Positions 26,768 to 35,826 of a stretch of DNA of 64,000 bases are shown in pieces (position 1 is the stretch's first letter; every line of letters starts with the position of its first letter). This stretch comes from Acidobacteriaceae bacterium (GTDB lineage: Bacteria; Acidobacteriota; Terriglobia; Terriglobales; Acidobacteriaceae), in contig JANXYB010000132.1 in the NCBI GenBank assembly GCA_025350325.1, positions 1-64,000 of the forward strand. Reading direction: 5' to 3'. A model generated the notes under the pieces. It did not search any database, was not told the DNA's origin, and saw nothing but the letters and a program-made list of their open reading frames with translations. Position numbers and translations under genes: made by a program.

Positions 26768-27428
26768 GGCGACCTCCGCGAGGCCGGCCGCCCACATAGA
26801 TCGCCGCGAGGGCCGCAACACTCAAACCCAGCAACACTGCGGCGGTGCGATTGGCAGCAGCGTAATCGAAATTTTCGACCTGGTTGTAGAGCACGATCGA
26901 GAGGGTGCGAGTCGCGCCGGGAATGTCTCCGCCCAGCATCAGCACGATGCCAAACTCGCCCACAGTGTGCAGAAATCCGAGGACCGCCGCAGCCAGCAGT
27001 GACCTGCGTGCCAGCGGGATTAGCAAGCTAAACACCAGTCGCGCCCAACCCGCGCCCAGCAATCGAGCTGCATCCACCAGCGACGAATCCACCGCCGCAA
27101 AACCCGCCACGATTGGCTGCACGGCAAAAGGCAGGCTGTAGATTACCGAGCCGACCACCAGGCCTTCGAAAGAGAACGCCAGCGGATGCCCCAACAGGCC
27201 TGCTATGCCGCGACCCACCGCCGTCCGCATCCCTAACAGCACCAATAGAAAAAAACCCAGCACCGTCGGCGGCAACACCAGGGGCAGCGCCGCCAGAGCC
27301 TCAAGCAAGGCCAGCCACCGGCTGCGCCCCAACACCAGCAACGCGCCCAGCGGCACCGCGATCATCAGAAGGATGACTGTCGTGACCGTGGCTAGTTTCA
27401 GTGTGAGTGCGAACGCTTGCCAGTCCAT
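26760..27428 (-). CDS. modB: molybdate ABC transporter permease
   Basis: The 222-residue membrane protein has about five to six transmembrane helices and the ABC permease loop VDAARLLGAGWARLVFSLLIPLARRSLL, where the ATPase docks. The opening MDWQAFALTLKLATVTTVIL and ALPLVLPPTVLGFFLL are typical of ModB. It starts 3 bases after the modA stop and overlaps modC, so the three form a modABC operon. Confidence 0.94.
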   Translation of the reverse strand: MDWQAFALTLKLATVTTVILLMIAVPLGALLVLGRSRWLALLEALAALPLVLPPTVLGFFLLVLLGMRTAVGRGIAGLLGHPLAFSFEGLVVGSVIYSLPFAVQPIVAGFAAVDSSLVDAARLLGAGWARLVFSLLIPLARRSLLAAAVLGFLHTVGEFGIVLMLGGDIPGATRTLSIVLYNQVENFDYAAANRTAAVLLGLSVAALAAIYVGGRPRGGRRA

Positions 27429-27431
27429 GCG

Positions 27432-28208
27432 TCAGCGCGCCGGTGTCAAGCCGCTTTTTTCAAGCTGAGCCTGCACTGCGGACGAAAGGAAATAATCAAG
27501 GAACTGGTGCGCCGCCTCGCGCTGCGTGGTGCGACTCACGATCACGGCACCCTGTTCGATAGGCGGATAGAGATTCCTGGGGATTACAAAGTATCGTCCG
27601 CTGCCCGCAAGCCGCGGTGTTAGCGCCGACGTCAGTGAGATTAATCCCGCATCGGCATTTCCCGAATCCACAAACTGAGCGGCTTGCGAAATGTTTTCTG
27701 CAGTGACTAAACGCGACTTTAGCGCATCGTAGCGTTGCAAATTTGTCAACGCTGCAACCGCAGCTCGCCCGTAAGGTGCCCGCTCGGGATTAGCGATTGC
27801 CAGTCGCTGCAACGCCGGATCGCTCAGCATTTCAATCGAAGGCGGCGGCAGTTTTGAATCTTTACGTGCCCACAACACCAGCGTTCCCTTGGCATACATG
27901 ATCGGTGTGGACGAATCAGGCGAGCCTGCCGCATCGGCCAGCCCCGCATCAATCAGCCTTTTGGGGTAACCCATATCCGCGGATAGAAACAAATCGAACG
28001 GTGCTCCATTTTGAATCTGCGCAGTCAGAGCAGCCGAAGCCTGGTACGTGGCCTCAACGTGTATGCCCTTTGCCTTCTCAAACTGCACCAGAATGGGCGG
28101 GAGCACGGGCCCAAGGTCGGCGGCGGCGGCGATGCGAAAAGGTGTCTGCGCCAGGCCGATTTGCAAGCTGGCCAATCCCAACAATAAAGTCAAAGTCTTC
28201 TTACGCAT
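27432..28208 (-). CDS. modA: molybdate-binding periplasmic protein
   Basis: The binding protein of the molybdate importer, about 258 residues, with a signal peptide (LTLLLGLASLQIGLAQ). Family blocks are RIAAAADLGPVLPPIL, TYQASAALTAQIQNGAPFDLFLSAD, and ANPERAPYGRAAVAAL. It has AAADL and YQAS where many ModA proteins have AAASL and FGSSG; molybdate is still the most likely ligand because modB and modC follow. I chose ATG 28208 over a TTG at 28238 because the signal peptide begins there. It diverges from thrC across 63 bases. Confidence 0.9.
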   Translation of the reverse strand: MRKKTLTLLLGLASLQIGLAQTPFRIAAAADLGPVLPPILVQFEKAKGIHVEATYQASAALTAQIQNGAPFDLFLSADMGYPKRLIDAGLADAAGSPDSSTPIMYAKGTLVLWARKDSKLPPPSIEMLSDPALQRLAIANPERAPYGRAAVAALTNLQRYDALKSRLVTAENISQAAQFVDSGNADAGLISLTSALTPRLAGSGRYFVIPRNLYPPIEQGAVIVSRTTQREAAHQFLDYFLSSAVQAQLEKSGLTPAR

Positions 28209-28271
28209 GATAGTTTTTCCGGAATCTGAGATACGCAAAAGTTCCCCTACGCTGGTAGGCTAACACCAAGC

Positions 28272-29627
28272 ATGAACGACAATCTGCACCAGTTACGCTG
28301 TTTTGGATGCGGCGCCCGCATCTCCGGCGCGGAGGCGCGGCCCGATTTTCGCTGCTCAAGTTGTGGCGATCTTTTTGAGGTCGAGTACGCAGGTTGGAAT
28401 CAGCGCCAGGGTCACGATCGTCCCAATCCCGGCGCGCTCAAATGGTTGTGGCGCGAGCGTCGCTGCTCAACCGAACCTCTCGACCAGAGCGGGGTATGGC
28501 GTTTTCGCGAGTTGCTTCCCATCCTCGATAACTTCGGCAACGCGGTCACTCTGCGCGAGGGCAACACGCCCCTCTACCCTCTGCTACGTAGTGCAAAGGC
28601 GCTCGGCATCGACCAGCTTTTTGCCAAGCATCAGGGCATGAATCCAACCGGCTCCTTCAAAGACACGGGCATGACGGCAGCGCTGAGCGTTGCCAAGGAG
28701 CGCGGCTTTGAATGGGTGGCCTGTGCCTCAACTGGCAATACCTCCGCAGCCATGTCTGCCTATGCAGCGCGCGCCGGCCTGCGCTGCCTCGTTCTAATTC
28801 CTGAGGGTAAGATCGCCTGGGGCAAGCTTTCACAAGCGATGGACTACGGCGCCATCACCTGCCAGCTGAAAACTGATTTCGACGGCTGCGTCAAACTGCT
28901 TACAAAAATCGTTCGCGAATCGCCCATCTACCTGCTTAACTCCGTCAATCCTTACCGCCTCGAGGGCCAGAAGACACCCGCTTTTGAAATTGCAGAGGCC
29001 TTTGACTGGAACGTGCCCGATCATCTGATCGTCCCCGGCGGCAACCTCGCCAACAGCGCCGCACTGGGCAAGGGTTTTCGTGAACTGCACGAACTCGGCC
29101 TGGTGGCGCGCCTGCCGAAAATCTCAGTGATCCAAGCTCAGGGAGCGAACCCCCTCGCGCGCGCTTTCGCCGCCAACGACGGCCAATCCATCGAGCCGGT
29201 TGAGGCCCATACCCGCGCAACGGCCATTCGCATCGGTAACCCTGCATCGTGGCGCAAAGCAGCTCGCGTCATTCACGAGACCGGCGGATGGTGCCTCGAC
29301 GTCAGCGAAGCTGAAATCGCCATCGCCAAAGCGGAATTAGGCGCCGAAGGTCTGGGTTGCGAGCCTGCCTCAGCCGTGACTCTCGCCGGTCTGAAAAAAC
29401 TACGCGCGCAGGGCAAAGTCGCCGGCAGCGAAACCGTTGTCCTAATTCTCACCGGGCACACGCTCAAGGATGCGGATTACACCATCGACTTTCACCGTGG
29501 AACTTTACTCAGTGAGAAAGAATCCGCCGGTCACGAGATTGCTATCGAAGCACTTCGCCGGAATGCGGTCGCTGTTGACGCCACTCCCGAGGCGGTGCTC
29601 GCCGCGATGCAGGTTGACGCACGATGA
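28272..29627 (+). CDS. thrC: threonine synthase
   Basis: A PLP-dependent enzyme that turns O-phosphohomoserine into threonine. The 451 residues begin with a small zinc-ribbon-like region (LRCFGCG and RCSSCGDLFEVEY) seen in this class of ThrC. The PLP lysine is in NPTGSFKDTGMTAAL, and the phosphate-binding loop is ASTGNTSAAMSAYAARAG. The stop overlaps the thrB start by 4 bases (ATGA), which indicates translational coupling. Confidence 0.95.
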   Translation: MNDNLHQLRCFGCGARISGAEARPDFRCSSCGDLFEVEYAGWNQRQGHDRPNPGALKWLWRERRCSTEPLDQSGVWRFRELLPILDNFGNAVTLREGNTPLYPLLRSAKALGIDQLFAKHQGMNPTGSFKDTGMTAALSVAKERGFEWVACASTGNTSAAMSAYAARAGLRCLVLIPEGKIAWGKLSQAMDYGAITCQLKTDFDGCVKLLTKIVRESPIYLLNSVNPYRLEGQKTPAFEIAEAFDWNVPDHLIVPGGNLANSAALGKGFRELHELGLVARLPKISVIQAQGANPLARAFAANDGQSIEPVEAHTRATAIRIGNPASWRKAARVIHETGGWCLDVSEAEIAIAKAELGAEGLGCEPASAVTLAGLKKLRAQGKVAGSETVVLILTGHTLKDADYTIDFHRGTLLSEKESAGHEIAIEALRRNAVAVDATPEAVLAAMQVDAR

Positions 29628-30562
29628 GCGTCTCGCCCGGCCAGCCAGGCAAACTGCGCCTCCGCCTTCCCGCCTCATCTGCCAACCTTGGCCCCGGCTT
29701 CGATGCCGCTGCCGTGGCTCTCAACTTTTATCTCGACGTTGAAGCCGAACTTGCGTCTGAATTTTCAATCATCGCGACTGGTAGCGATAGCGAACGCTGT
29801 TCGCGCCTCGACGACAATCTGGTTCTGAACATCTACACACGTCTGCTCACCGAGAATGGCAAACCCATTACGCCACTCGCCGTTCGCATGGCCAACAGCG
29901 TGCCCCTCGGTATGGGTTGCGGATCATCCGCTACCGGCCGGCTCGCAGCCATCGCGCTTGCCGTGCATTTCGGCCAACTGGGTTGGACGAGCGACCAGAT
30001 ACTCGAAGAGGCGTGCGCACTCGAGGGCCATCCCGACAACGCCGCGGCCTGTTGGCTGGGCGGCTTCGTCGTTGCCGCCAACGCGGGCCGCAAGGTGCAT
30101 CTGGCACGCGTGGTACCGCCTGCAGACTGGCGTGCCATCGTGGTGCTGCCGCTCGATTCGCTGGCGACGAGCAAGGCGCGTGGGGTCCTGCCAGCTGTGT
30201 ATTCGCGTGCCGATGTGGTGGCCAATATACAGGCGGTATCGCTGCTCGGCCTGGCCTTTGCGCAGGCGCGCGGAGACCTGCTGCACGCAGCGATGAATGA
30301 CCGCATCCACCAGCCCTACCGCGCAGCAATTTGCCCGCTGCTGCCGCGCCTGCTCCCCCTTGCAGAAACCCATGGCATTCTCGGTGCCGCGCTGAGTGGT
30401 GCCGGGCCTGCGGTCCTGATCATTACCGGCAGCGAGGCCGACGTAGCTCCTGCCTCCGCCGCCATCCGGCAAGCGCTCGCGGGCGTCGCTGAAGTAAAAC
30501 TTCACGTCTGCCGCTTTGAAATTACGGGCGCTAGCGAGTCGTGGGAACATCGCGGCGATTAA
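29624..30562 (+). CDS. thrB: homoserine kinase
   Basis: ThrB phosphorylates homoserine for ThrC. The 312-residue GHMP-family kinase shows PASSANLGPGFDAAAVAL near the N-terminus, the ATP-binding motif PLGMGCGSSATGRLAA, and GAALSGAGPAVLII near the C-terminus. It overlaps thrC by 4 bases, so both are made from one transcript. Confidence 0.96.
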   Translation: MSVSPGQPGKLRLRLPASSANLGPGFDAAAVALNFYLDVEAELASEFSIIATGSDSERCSRLDDNLVLNIYTRLLTENGKPITPLAVRMANSVPLGMGCGSSATGRLAAIALAVHFGQLGWTSDQILEEACALEGHPDNAAACWLGGFVVAANAGRKVHLARVVPPADWRAIVVLPLDSLATSKARGVLPAVYSRADVVANIQAVSLLGLAFAQARGDLLHAAMNDRIHQPYRAAICPLLPRLLPLAETHGILGAALSGAGPAVLIITGSEADVAPASAAIRQALAGVAEVKLHVCRFEITGASESWEHRGD

Positions 30563-31044
30563 TGTGCGAAGCGTCTTCGCGGAGCCATTAACATTTCTCA
30601 ATCAGTTTGCTCGCAAAGATTTCGTTTTGAGTGACGCAGGTCACCGACCAAAGCCAATTGCTCGGTCAAACTTCATTTATCTTCATGGTTCGGATAGCTC
30701 GTAAAAAAGTAGTCCTAGAGCCGGGAGATACGAGGTAGCAGCGGAAAGGGGAAGCCGCAGTTTGCTTCGTCTACACACGGAATCGCCAGTAGCCATGCAC
30801 GATTGACCTCCAATGCGGGCTACTGGTCTCCGCTTTCGCTGTGGAGGACACAGGCTCAACGCAATTTCATCTCAATCGCTCATTTTTCTTGCCATTGGAA
30901 ACGAACCGGGCGAAATGCGCACGATTCGAAAGGTTGGAGTCGCCGAAGCGGGCCGCTTTGCGTCCTTCGGGGCTGCTGGCGCATCCTATATAGGCACGGT
31001 AAGCCGCTTGAAGACGACAAACGCGGGGCACCGCAAGGAGAATC
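30563..31044 (+). other. intergenic region upstream of trxA
   Basis: A 482-base gap. Short open frames inside it (for example 30803-31072, which runs into trxA) have no recognisable family and odd composition, so I do not call a gene. A TATATA element near 30990 could be the -10 box of a trxA promoter, but no good -35 lies at the right distance. No hairpin terminator for thrB was found. Confidence 0.35.
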
Positions 31045-31377
31045 ATGGCTGGATTGGGAGTTCTTGAAGTAAGCGATGCAACGTTTGAACAAGAAGTGCT
31101 GCGCAGCGAGCAGCCGGTACTGGTTGATTTCTGGGCAGCCTGGTGCGGCCCCTGCAAAGCCATTGCCCCTATAGTCGACGGCGTAGCGAAGACTTATGCC
31201 GGCAAGCTCAAAGTGGCTAAGGTCGATGTGGACCAGAATACCGCCACTCCCTCGCGCTACGGGATTCGCGGCATTCCCGCCCTGCTTTTCTTCAAGGGAG
31301 GCAAGGTCGCCGACCAGGTGGTTGGTTACGTTCCCCAAAATGTGATCGAAGAAAAAGTGCAGAAGCTGCTGGCCTAA
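31045..31377 (+). CDS. trxA: thioredoxin
   Basis: The 110-residue product is a standard cytoplasmic thioredoxin: VLVDFWAAWCGPCKAIAPIVDGVA with the redox site WCGPC, VAKVDVDQN, and the cis-proline in GIRGIPALLFFKGG. It reduces protein disulphides. AAGGAG lies just upstream of the ATG. A clear terminator follows at 31398-31426. Confidence 0.97.
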   Translation: MAGLGVLEVSDATFEQEVLRSEQPVLVDFWAAWCGPCKAIAPIVDGVAKTYAGKLKVAKVDVDQNTATPSRYGIRGIPALLFFKGGKVADQVVGYVPQNVIEEKVQKLLA

Positions 31378-31397
31378 CCCCGGTTGCGATTGACCCG

Positions 31398-31426
31398 AAA
31401 AAGCCTGGCAGTTTGCCGGGCTTTTT
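31398..31426 (+). terminator. intrinsic terminator after trxA
   Basis: A 13-base-pair stem (31398-31410 with 31414-31426) with one mismatch, loop GTT, and a TTTTT end. The A-rich left side means it may also stop lexA transcripts from the other strand. Confidence 0.8.
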
Positions 31427-31474
31427 AGTTGCGATGTCTGTAGCCAGCGGACCGAGCCGCCAGCCTCAAATGCA

Positions 31475-32080
31475 TTACCGGTATTTCCGCAGCACACCGA
31501 GTACGCGACCCTGGATTGCAACCTGCGCGGCGGGTACGAATATGGGCTCCATCTCGGTGTTAGCGGGCTGTAGGCGGATTACCTGGCCTTCTGAGTAAAA
31601 CCGCTTCAAAGTCGTCTCAGACCCATGCACCAGCGCCACCACGATTTCACCCTGGCGGGCGGTGCGGGTACGCTCCACGAGCACATAATCCCCATTGATG
31701 ATGTGTTCGTCGCGCATCGAGTCGCCGCGCACCTCAAGGGCAAATACATCTCGATTTCCCACCACATCGTGAAGAGAGATGGTCTCAGCAACCTCTGAGG
31801 CCTCGACCGGCTGGCCGGCAGCGATGCGTCCCACGAGCGGCAGGCGATCGCTTGAGCGGGTGCGCGCGCCGGGCGGCAGCACATCGATCGACCGGCTCCG
31901 GTTATGCACGCGGTCAAGCAGGCCCTTCTTTTCAAGGTTGGTGATGTGCTTGTGCACCGTGGCCAGGCTCTTCAAGCCCATGCCGCGTGCAATCTCTTCA
32001 AAAGAAGGGGAATAGCCGTTGCGCATAACGAATGACTCAAGAAAATCGAGAATTTCTTTTTGCCTTCTGGTGACAGCCAT
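31475..32080 (-). CDS. lexA: LexA repressor
   Basis: The SOS repressor, 201 residues. The N-terminal winged helix begins MAVTRRQKEILDFLESFV and includes SPSFEEIARGMGLKSLATVHKHI. The self-cleavage site Ala-Gly lies in RIAAGQPVEA. The catalytic serine is in RGDSMRDEHI and the lysine in ETTLKRFYSEG. I chose ATG 32080, where the family start MAVTRRQ begins; the frame extends further upstream but that part is unlike LexA. A TTGCGA/TATAAT promoter ends 6 bases before the ATG, so the mRNA is probably leaderless. Confidence 0.96.
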   Translation of the reverse strand: MAVTRRQKEILDFLESFVMRNGYSPSFEEIARGMGLKSLATVHKHITNLEKKGLLDRVHNRSRSIDVLPPGARTRSSDRLPLVGRIAAGQPVEASEVAETISLHDVVGNRDVFALEVRGDSMRDEHIINGDYVLVERTRTARQGEIVVALVHGSETTLKRFYSEGQVIRLQPANTEMEPIFVPAAQVAIQGRVLGVLRKYR

Positions 32081-32086
32081 GGGCGG

Positions 32087-32114
32087 ATTATAGCGAATAA
32101 AAAGCGAATCGCAA
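32087..32114 (-). promoter_or_regulatory. lexA promoter, predicted leaderless
   Basis: Read on the minus strand, -35 TTGCGA (32109-32114) and -10 TATAAT (32087-32092) are 16 bases apart. Transcription would begin about 7 bases after the -10, at or next to the ATG (32080). No ribosome-binding site exists between the -10 and the ATG. A partial palindrome GAATC/GGTTC at 32106-32121 overlaps the -35 and might be a LexA operator, but it does not match a known LexA box well. Confidence 0.7.
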
Positions 32115-32303
32115 CAGGTTCTGCAAGTTTTTCTTCTTCGGCGTTCCAATATCGGTAACCGGGTTGGCGCGATGCAACTGTCCTTATGTTCGCGGGACTG
32201 CGCTATGCATATATTTTGCCTAAGGAAAAATCTTCACATGCCGATGAGTTTAGGTGAGCCAGTTTGCCGAAGAGGATCAGTGCGGGTGGGTCGAGGGCGC
32301 TAG

Positions 32304-33362
32304 ATGATCTCATTGAAAAAGTACGTTGACAGCGCAGAAAGCCAATCCAGGGACAACTCTGCTGATGCGGCAGCCGATGTTCTGCCGGTAGTTCTGGGTG
32401 CTTACCGGGCCACACTGCTCGAAATTGGAAGCTGCAGCGCGTCCACGTTTCCAGCGCTAGGTCAGGACCTCAAGCAAAACCTGGGCAGGATAGAAGAGAG
32501 ACTTTCTGCCACCGTAAGCTCCAGCGACGTAATCGAAGCAGAGCATGCGGTGCGGGAACAGCTTCGCGAGTGGAGCGCGCGCGCAGTCCGCCACTACCGG
32601 CAGAAGGCGGAGGAAGTACGAGACATCCTCCTGGTTATGGCCTGCACCGCCGAATCCGTCGGTCAACGGGACTTGCGCTGCGCCCAGCAAATAGATGTCG
32701 TGACCGCCGAATTGAAAACCATTTCCAGCCTTGACGACCTGAGCCTGATGCGTGGGTCCATCGAGAAAGGCGCGGCAGATTTGAAGTCATGCATTGACCG
32801 CATGACCGCCGAGGGTAAGGCAGTCGTTGAGCATTTGCGGGTGGAGGTTGCAACCTGCCGGGCACGGCTCGAACAGGCGGAATACATTGCCTCGTGCGAT
32901 GCGGTGACGGGATTAGGCAGCCGGCCTTGGATAGAAGAGCAGATAGAGAAGCGCATTGATTCTCGAAGTATATTTTGTGCTGCCTTGATGGATATAGACA
33001 GCTTCGGGCGCATCAACGTCGCACATGGGCGCGCTACCGGAGACATACTGCTCAAGCAATTTGCAGCGGAGTTGCGCTCCGCTTCGCGGGCTAGCGACGT
33101 TGCCGGGCGCTGGGGTGGCGACCAGTTCATCGTGCTTTTGAATACCGCATTGCCCGAATCGAAGGCGCAGATCGATCGCCTGCAGGCGTGGGCGTGTGGA
33201 GACTACAACGTCCCAGGAAAATTCGGCCCGCTCAAATTGCGCGTGGAAGCCTGCTTCGGTTTGGTGGAGCACGCGTTGAGTGAATCCATGGCACAACTTA
33301 TGCAACGCGTCGAAATAGACATGTACGCGCATAAGGCGGCGGCAAAGAGAAAGACGGCTTGA
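32304..33362 (+). CDS. GGDEF-domain protein with variant GGDQF active site
   Basis: The 352-residue protein has no transmembrane helix. Residues 1-190 are largely helical and probably coiled coil; residues 190-350 form a GGDEF domain (SCDAVTGLGSRPWIEEQI, ALMDIDSFGRINVAHG). The active-site motif reads GGDQF at 271-275 instead of GGDEF, and a RASD product-binding site lies five residues earlier. The change may reduce or abolish cyclic di-GMP synthesis; it could work as a receptor instead. GAGGG upstream supports ATG 32304. The gene heads the signalling block before the flagellar operon. Confidence 0.87.
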   Translation: MISLKKYVDSAESQSRDNSADAAADVLPVVLGAYRATLLEIGSCSASTFPALGQDLKQNLGRIEERLSATVSSSDVIEAEHAVREQLREWSARAVRHYRQKAEEVRDILLVMACTAESVGQRDLRCAQQIDVVTAELKTISSLDDLSLMRGSIEKGAADLKSCIDRMTAEGKAVVEHLRVEVATCRARLEQAEYIASCDAVTGLGSRPWIEEQIEKRIDSRSIFCAALMDIDSFGRINVAHGRATGDILLKQFAAELRSASRASDVAGRWGGDQFIVLLNTALPESKAQIDRLQAWACGDYNVPGKFGPLKLRVEACFGLVEHALSESMAQLMQRVEIDMYAHKAAAKRKTA

Positions 33363-33654
33363 AGCGCTGACTTCTTAGTGCTCGATGGCAAGCGGACCAA
33401 AATCAGTCGCGCCAACGCCCCCACTCGCCTGTATCCGCCGTCACCGCTCAGCGTTCACTAACCCGTTTGTGAACGCACGGACCTTACCAAATCCCTTATG
33501 AAATTCCTCCTGCCACTTTTACCAATTCAATCTTGAGTTCTCTCCCACCACACGTGAAGGTAGAGGAGTGCCGCAAATTAGTGCACTTTAAGTTTGCGAC
33601 GATACGAAACAGGCGAGCAAAAGAACGCGAGCGACGCCGGATAGAGAGGTTGTC

Positions 33655-34413
33655 ATGAAGTTATTGATTGCCGAAGACGATAGAGCGCTGGCATTGTTTT
33701 TGCGCCGCGGTCTGGAGGCGGATGGGCACCGTGTGCTGCTTGCGTTCGACGGCGGAGCGGCTGTCGATACGTTTCGCGCGGAATTGCCCGACCTGACCAT
33801 TCTCGATCTGAACATGCCGGTGAAGGATGGAGAGCAAGTGCTCGACGAAATCCGTTGCATGGAACCTGACCTGCCGGTGCTGATACTTACCGGCCGCCAG
33901 GAGATCGAAACGCGGGTGCGCTGTCTCGATCACGGCGCGGATGACCTGATGTTGAAGCCCTTCAGCTTATATGAACTGCGGGCCCGCTGCCGTGCATTGT
34001 TACGACGCAAGCGGGAAGCACGGTTGCTGCTGCGCGCGGGCGATCTTGAATTGAATCGCCTCGACCATACCGTGGCACGCGGCGGTTTGCCGGTACCGCT
34101 CACCAATAAGGAGTTTTCGCTGCTGGAACAGCTAATGCTCAACCGCGGCCACTGTGTTTCTAGAGTGGAATTGCTGACCACGGTATGGAACATGGAGCCG
34201 GCGCAGACGACGAATATCGTCGACGTGTACGTAAATTATCTGCGCCGCAAGCTCAAGGATGCAGCCCCCGGAAAGCTTATTCGCACCCTGCGAGGCAAAG
34301 GGTATTTGGTTCCAAATGAATCAGAGTTGACGGCATTGGACGTAGCGCGCAGCGCCGTGCATGCGATTGCGGCATCGAGTTTCGCCGCTTGTGCCACCGA
34401 GCCCGCGAACTAA
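33655..34413 (+). CDS. orphan OmpR/PhoB-family response regulator
   Basis: A two-domain regulator of 252 residues. The receiver domain has the acidic pair EDD at 7-9, phosphorylated Asp51 in ILDLNMP and Lys101 in MLKPF. The C-terminal winged helix (about 125-225) has LTNKEFSLLEQLMLNRGHCVSRVELL and VDVYVNYLRRKLKD. A 25-residue Ala-rich tail follows. No histidine kinase gene is adjacent. It sits 33 bases before the sigma54 activator gene and may help control the flagellar operon. Confidence 0.93.
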   Translation: MKLLIAEDDRALALFLRRGLEADGHRVLLAFDGGAAVDTFRAELPDLTILDLNMPVKDGEQVLDEIRCMEPDLPVLILTGRQEIETRVRCLDHGADDLMLKPFSLYELRARCRALLRRKREARLLLRAGDLELNRLDHTVARGGLPVPLTNKEFSLLEQLMLNRGHCVSRVELLTTVWNMEPAQTTNIVDVYVNYLRRKLKDAAPGKLIRTLRGKGYLVPNESELTALDVARSAVHAIAASSFAACATEPAN

Positions 34414-34446
34414 CGTACGTTGAATGCTTGATCGAGGAGGATCTAA

Positions 34447-35778
34447 ATGCTGGCTTGTACGGTCCCAGTTTTCCCGGCCATTACGCGTCCACGGCCCCGC
34501 ACGGCGCTGATCGCGAGCGCTGACAGCAATTTTCGCCAGCGGCTCAACGAAATTCTTACCGGGCTACGCTGGCAGGTTCGCGAAGCTGAGGGCGGAGCCC
34601 AGGCGTGGGCTGAGGCCAATGGCTCAACTCCTGAAGCAGTCATCGTCGATTCATGGCTGCCCGATCTCGATCTTGACGAATTTCTGAAAGATTTTCATTC
34701 GTTCTTTCCCGAAGTGGACGTCGTTACCGCGGGCGGGGCATCCTCGATGGAGAGCCCGCGCGGCCCGCATCGCCAGGAACTGCTTTACGCCCTGCGCGGG
34801 ATTCAAGACACAGACACTGCCGCATGGAACACCGCGCCGATTTTAGACAGTAACGACGCGACGGGCGGGACGCAGCAGATGCGGCCTTTTGCTCACATCC
34901 CGCAACTGGTGGTTTGGCCGGCCAAGGCTGCGGCCCCGATCGAAGCAGTCGAGTGCATCATTCCCGCCAGCGTGCATCAAAATCCTGCGGCTCATGCGAA
35001 AACGGCCTTGATCGCCGAACGGCTGCCGGAGCTGATTGGCAATGCATCGTGCATGCTCGAGGTCAGCCGCCGCATTCGCCTGGTGGCTCCGCGCTCGACG
35101 CCGGTATTGATTGAAGGGCCCACCGGATCGGGCAAGGAACTGGTAGCGCAGGCGCTGCATAGACTGTCTCCGCGCTGCCGCAAAACTTTTGTGGCCATCA
35201 ACTGCGCTGCGATCCCCGAAGCTCTGCTCGAGGCGGAACTATTCGGCCATACCCGCGGTGCGTTTACCGGGGCAGTGCAAAGCCGTACCGGCAGGATTGA
35301 GGCGGCCGATGGAGGCACCCTCTTTCTCGATGAGATTGGCGAGATGCCCTTGGCGCTGCAATCCAAGCTGCTCAGATTTGTCGAGAGCGGCGAACTGCAG
35401 CGGATCGGCGACAACGAAACCGTCAAAGTGGATGTGCGCATTGTGGCCGCGACTCATCAACCGCTGGCACAGCACACCCAGGCGGGGAGCTTTCGCGCAG
35501 ACCTCTACTATCGGCTCGCGGTGTTCTTAATTCGCACGCCCTCGTTGACCGAGCATGCGCAGGACCTGCCGCTGCTGATCGACCACTTTCTTGAGCAGAT
35601 GGGCCGCGAAGCACCGGTCAAGCGAATCGACGCATCTGCCATGGCCAAGCTTGAGGCGCATACCTGGCCGGGGAATGTGCGCGAACTCGAACACGTATTG
35701 GAACGGGCCGCCATTCTTGCCGGCGACGACCCGGTATTGACTACGCAGGAAATTGATTTCGGTACCACTATCAACTGA
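34447..35778 (+). CDS. sigma54 activator without DNA-binding domain (FlgR-like)
   Basis: The 443 residues contain a degenerate receiver-like region (about 18-110; VDSWLPDLD keeps an aspartate but the late Lys-Pro motif is absent) and a full AAA+ sigma54-interaction domain (about 195-425). Walker A is GPTGSGKE (224-231), the sigma54-contact loop GAFTGA is intact at 271-276, Walker B is GTLFLDEIGEM, and WPGNVRELEHVLERA ends the domain. The protein stops about 20 residues later, with no Fis-type HTH. Epsilonproteobacterial FlgR is a flagellar activator of the same kind. With flgB 48 bases downstream, a role in flagellar gene expression is likely. GAGGAGG gives a strong ribosome-binding site. Confidence 0.9.
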   Translation: MLACTVPVFPAITRPRPRTALIASADSNFRQRLNEILTGLRWQVREAEGGAQAWAEANGSTPEAVIVDSWLPDLDLDEFLKDFHSFFPEVDVVTAGGASSMESPRGPHRQELLYALRGIQDTDTAAWNTAPILDSNDATGGTQQMRPFAHIPQLVVWPAKAAAPIEAVECIIPASVHQNPAAHAKTALIAERLPELIGNASCMLEVSRRIRLVAPRSTPVLIEGPTGSGKELVAQALHRLSPRCRKTFVAINCAAIPEALLEAELFGHTRGAFTGAVQSRTGRIEAADGGTLFLDEIGEMPLALQSKLLRFVESGELQRIGDNETVKVDVRIVAATHQPLAQHTQAGSFRADLYYRLAVFLIRTPSLTEHAQDLPLLIDHFLEQMGREAPVKRIDASAMAKLEAHTWPGNVRELEHVLERAAILAGDDPVLTTQEIDFGTTIN

Positions 35779-35826
35779 CCTGGGCTCTGAATCAAGTGGC
35801 GAATGCAACCCGCTGGGGTGACAGCG

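Noticed and set aside
26760-26821. Longer modC start at 26821
   Set aside because: The extra residues are unlike ModC and a GTG with GGAGG 5 bases upstream is present at 26767.
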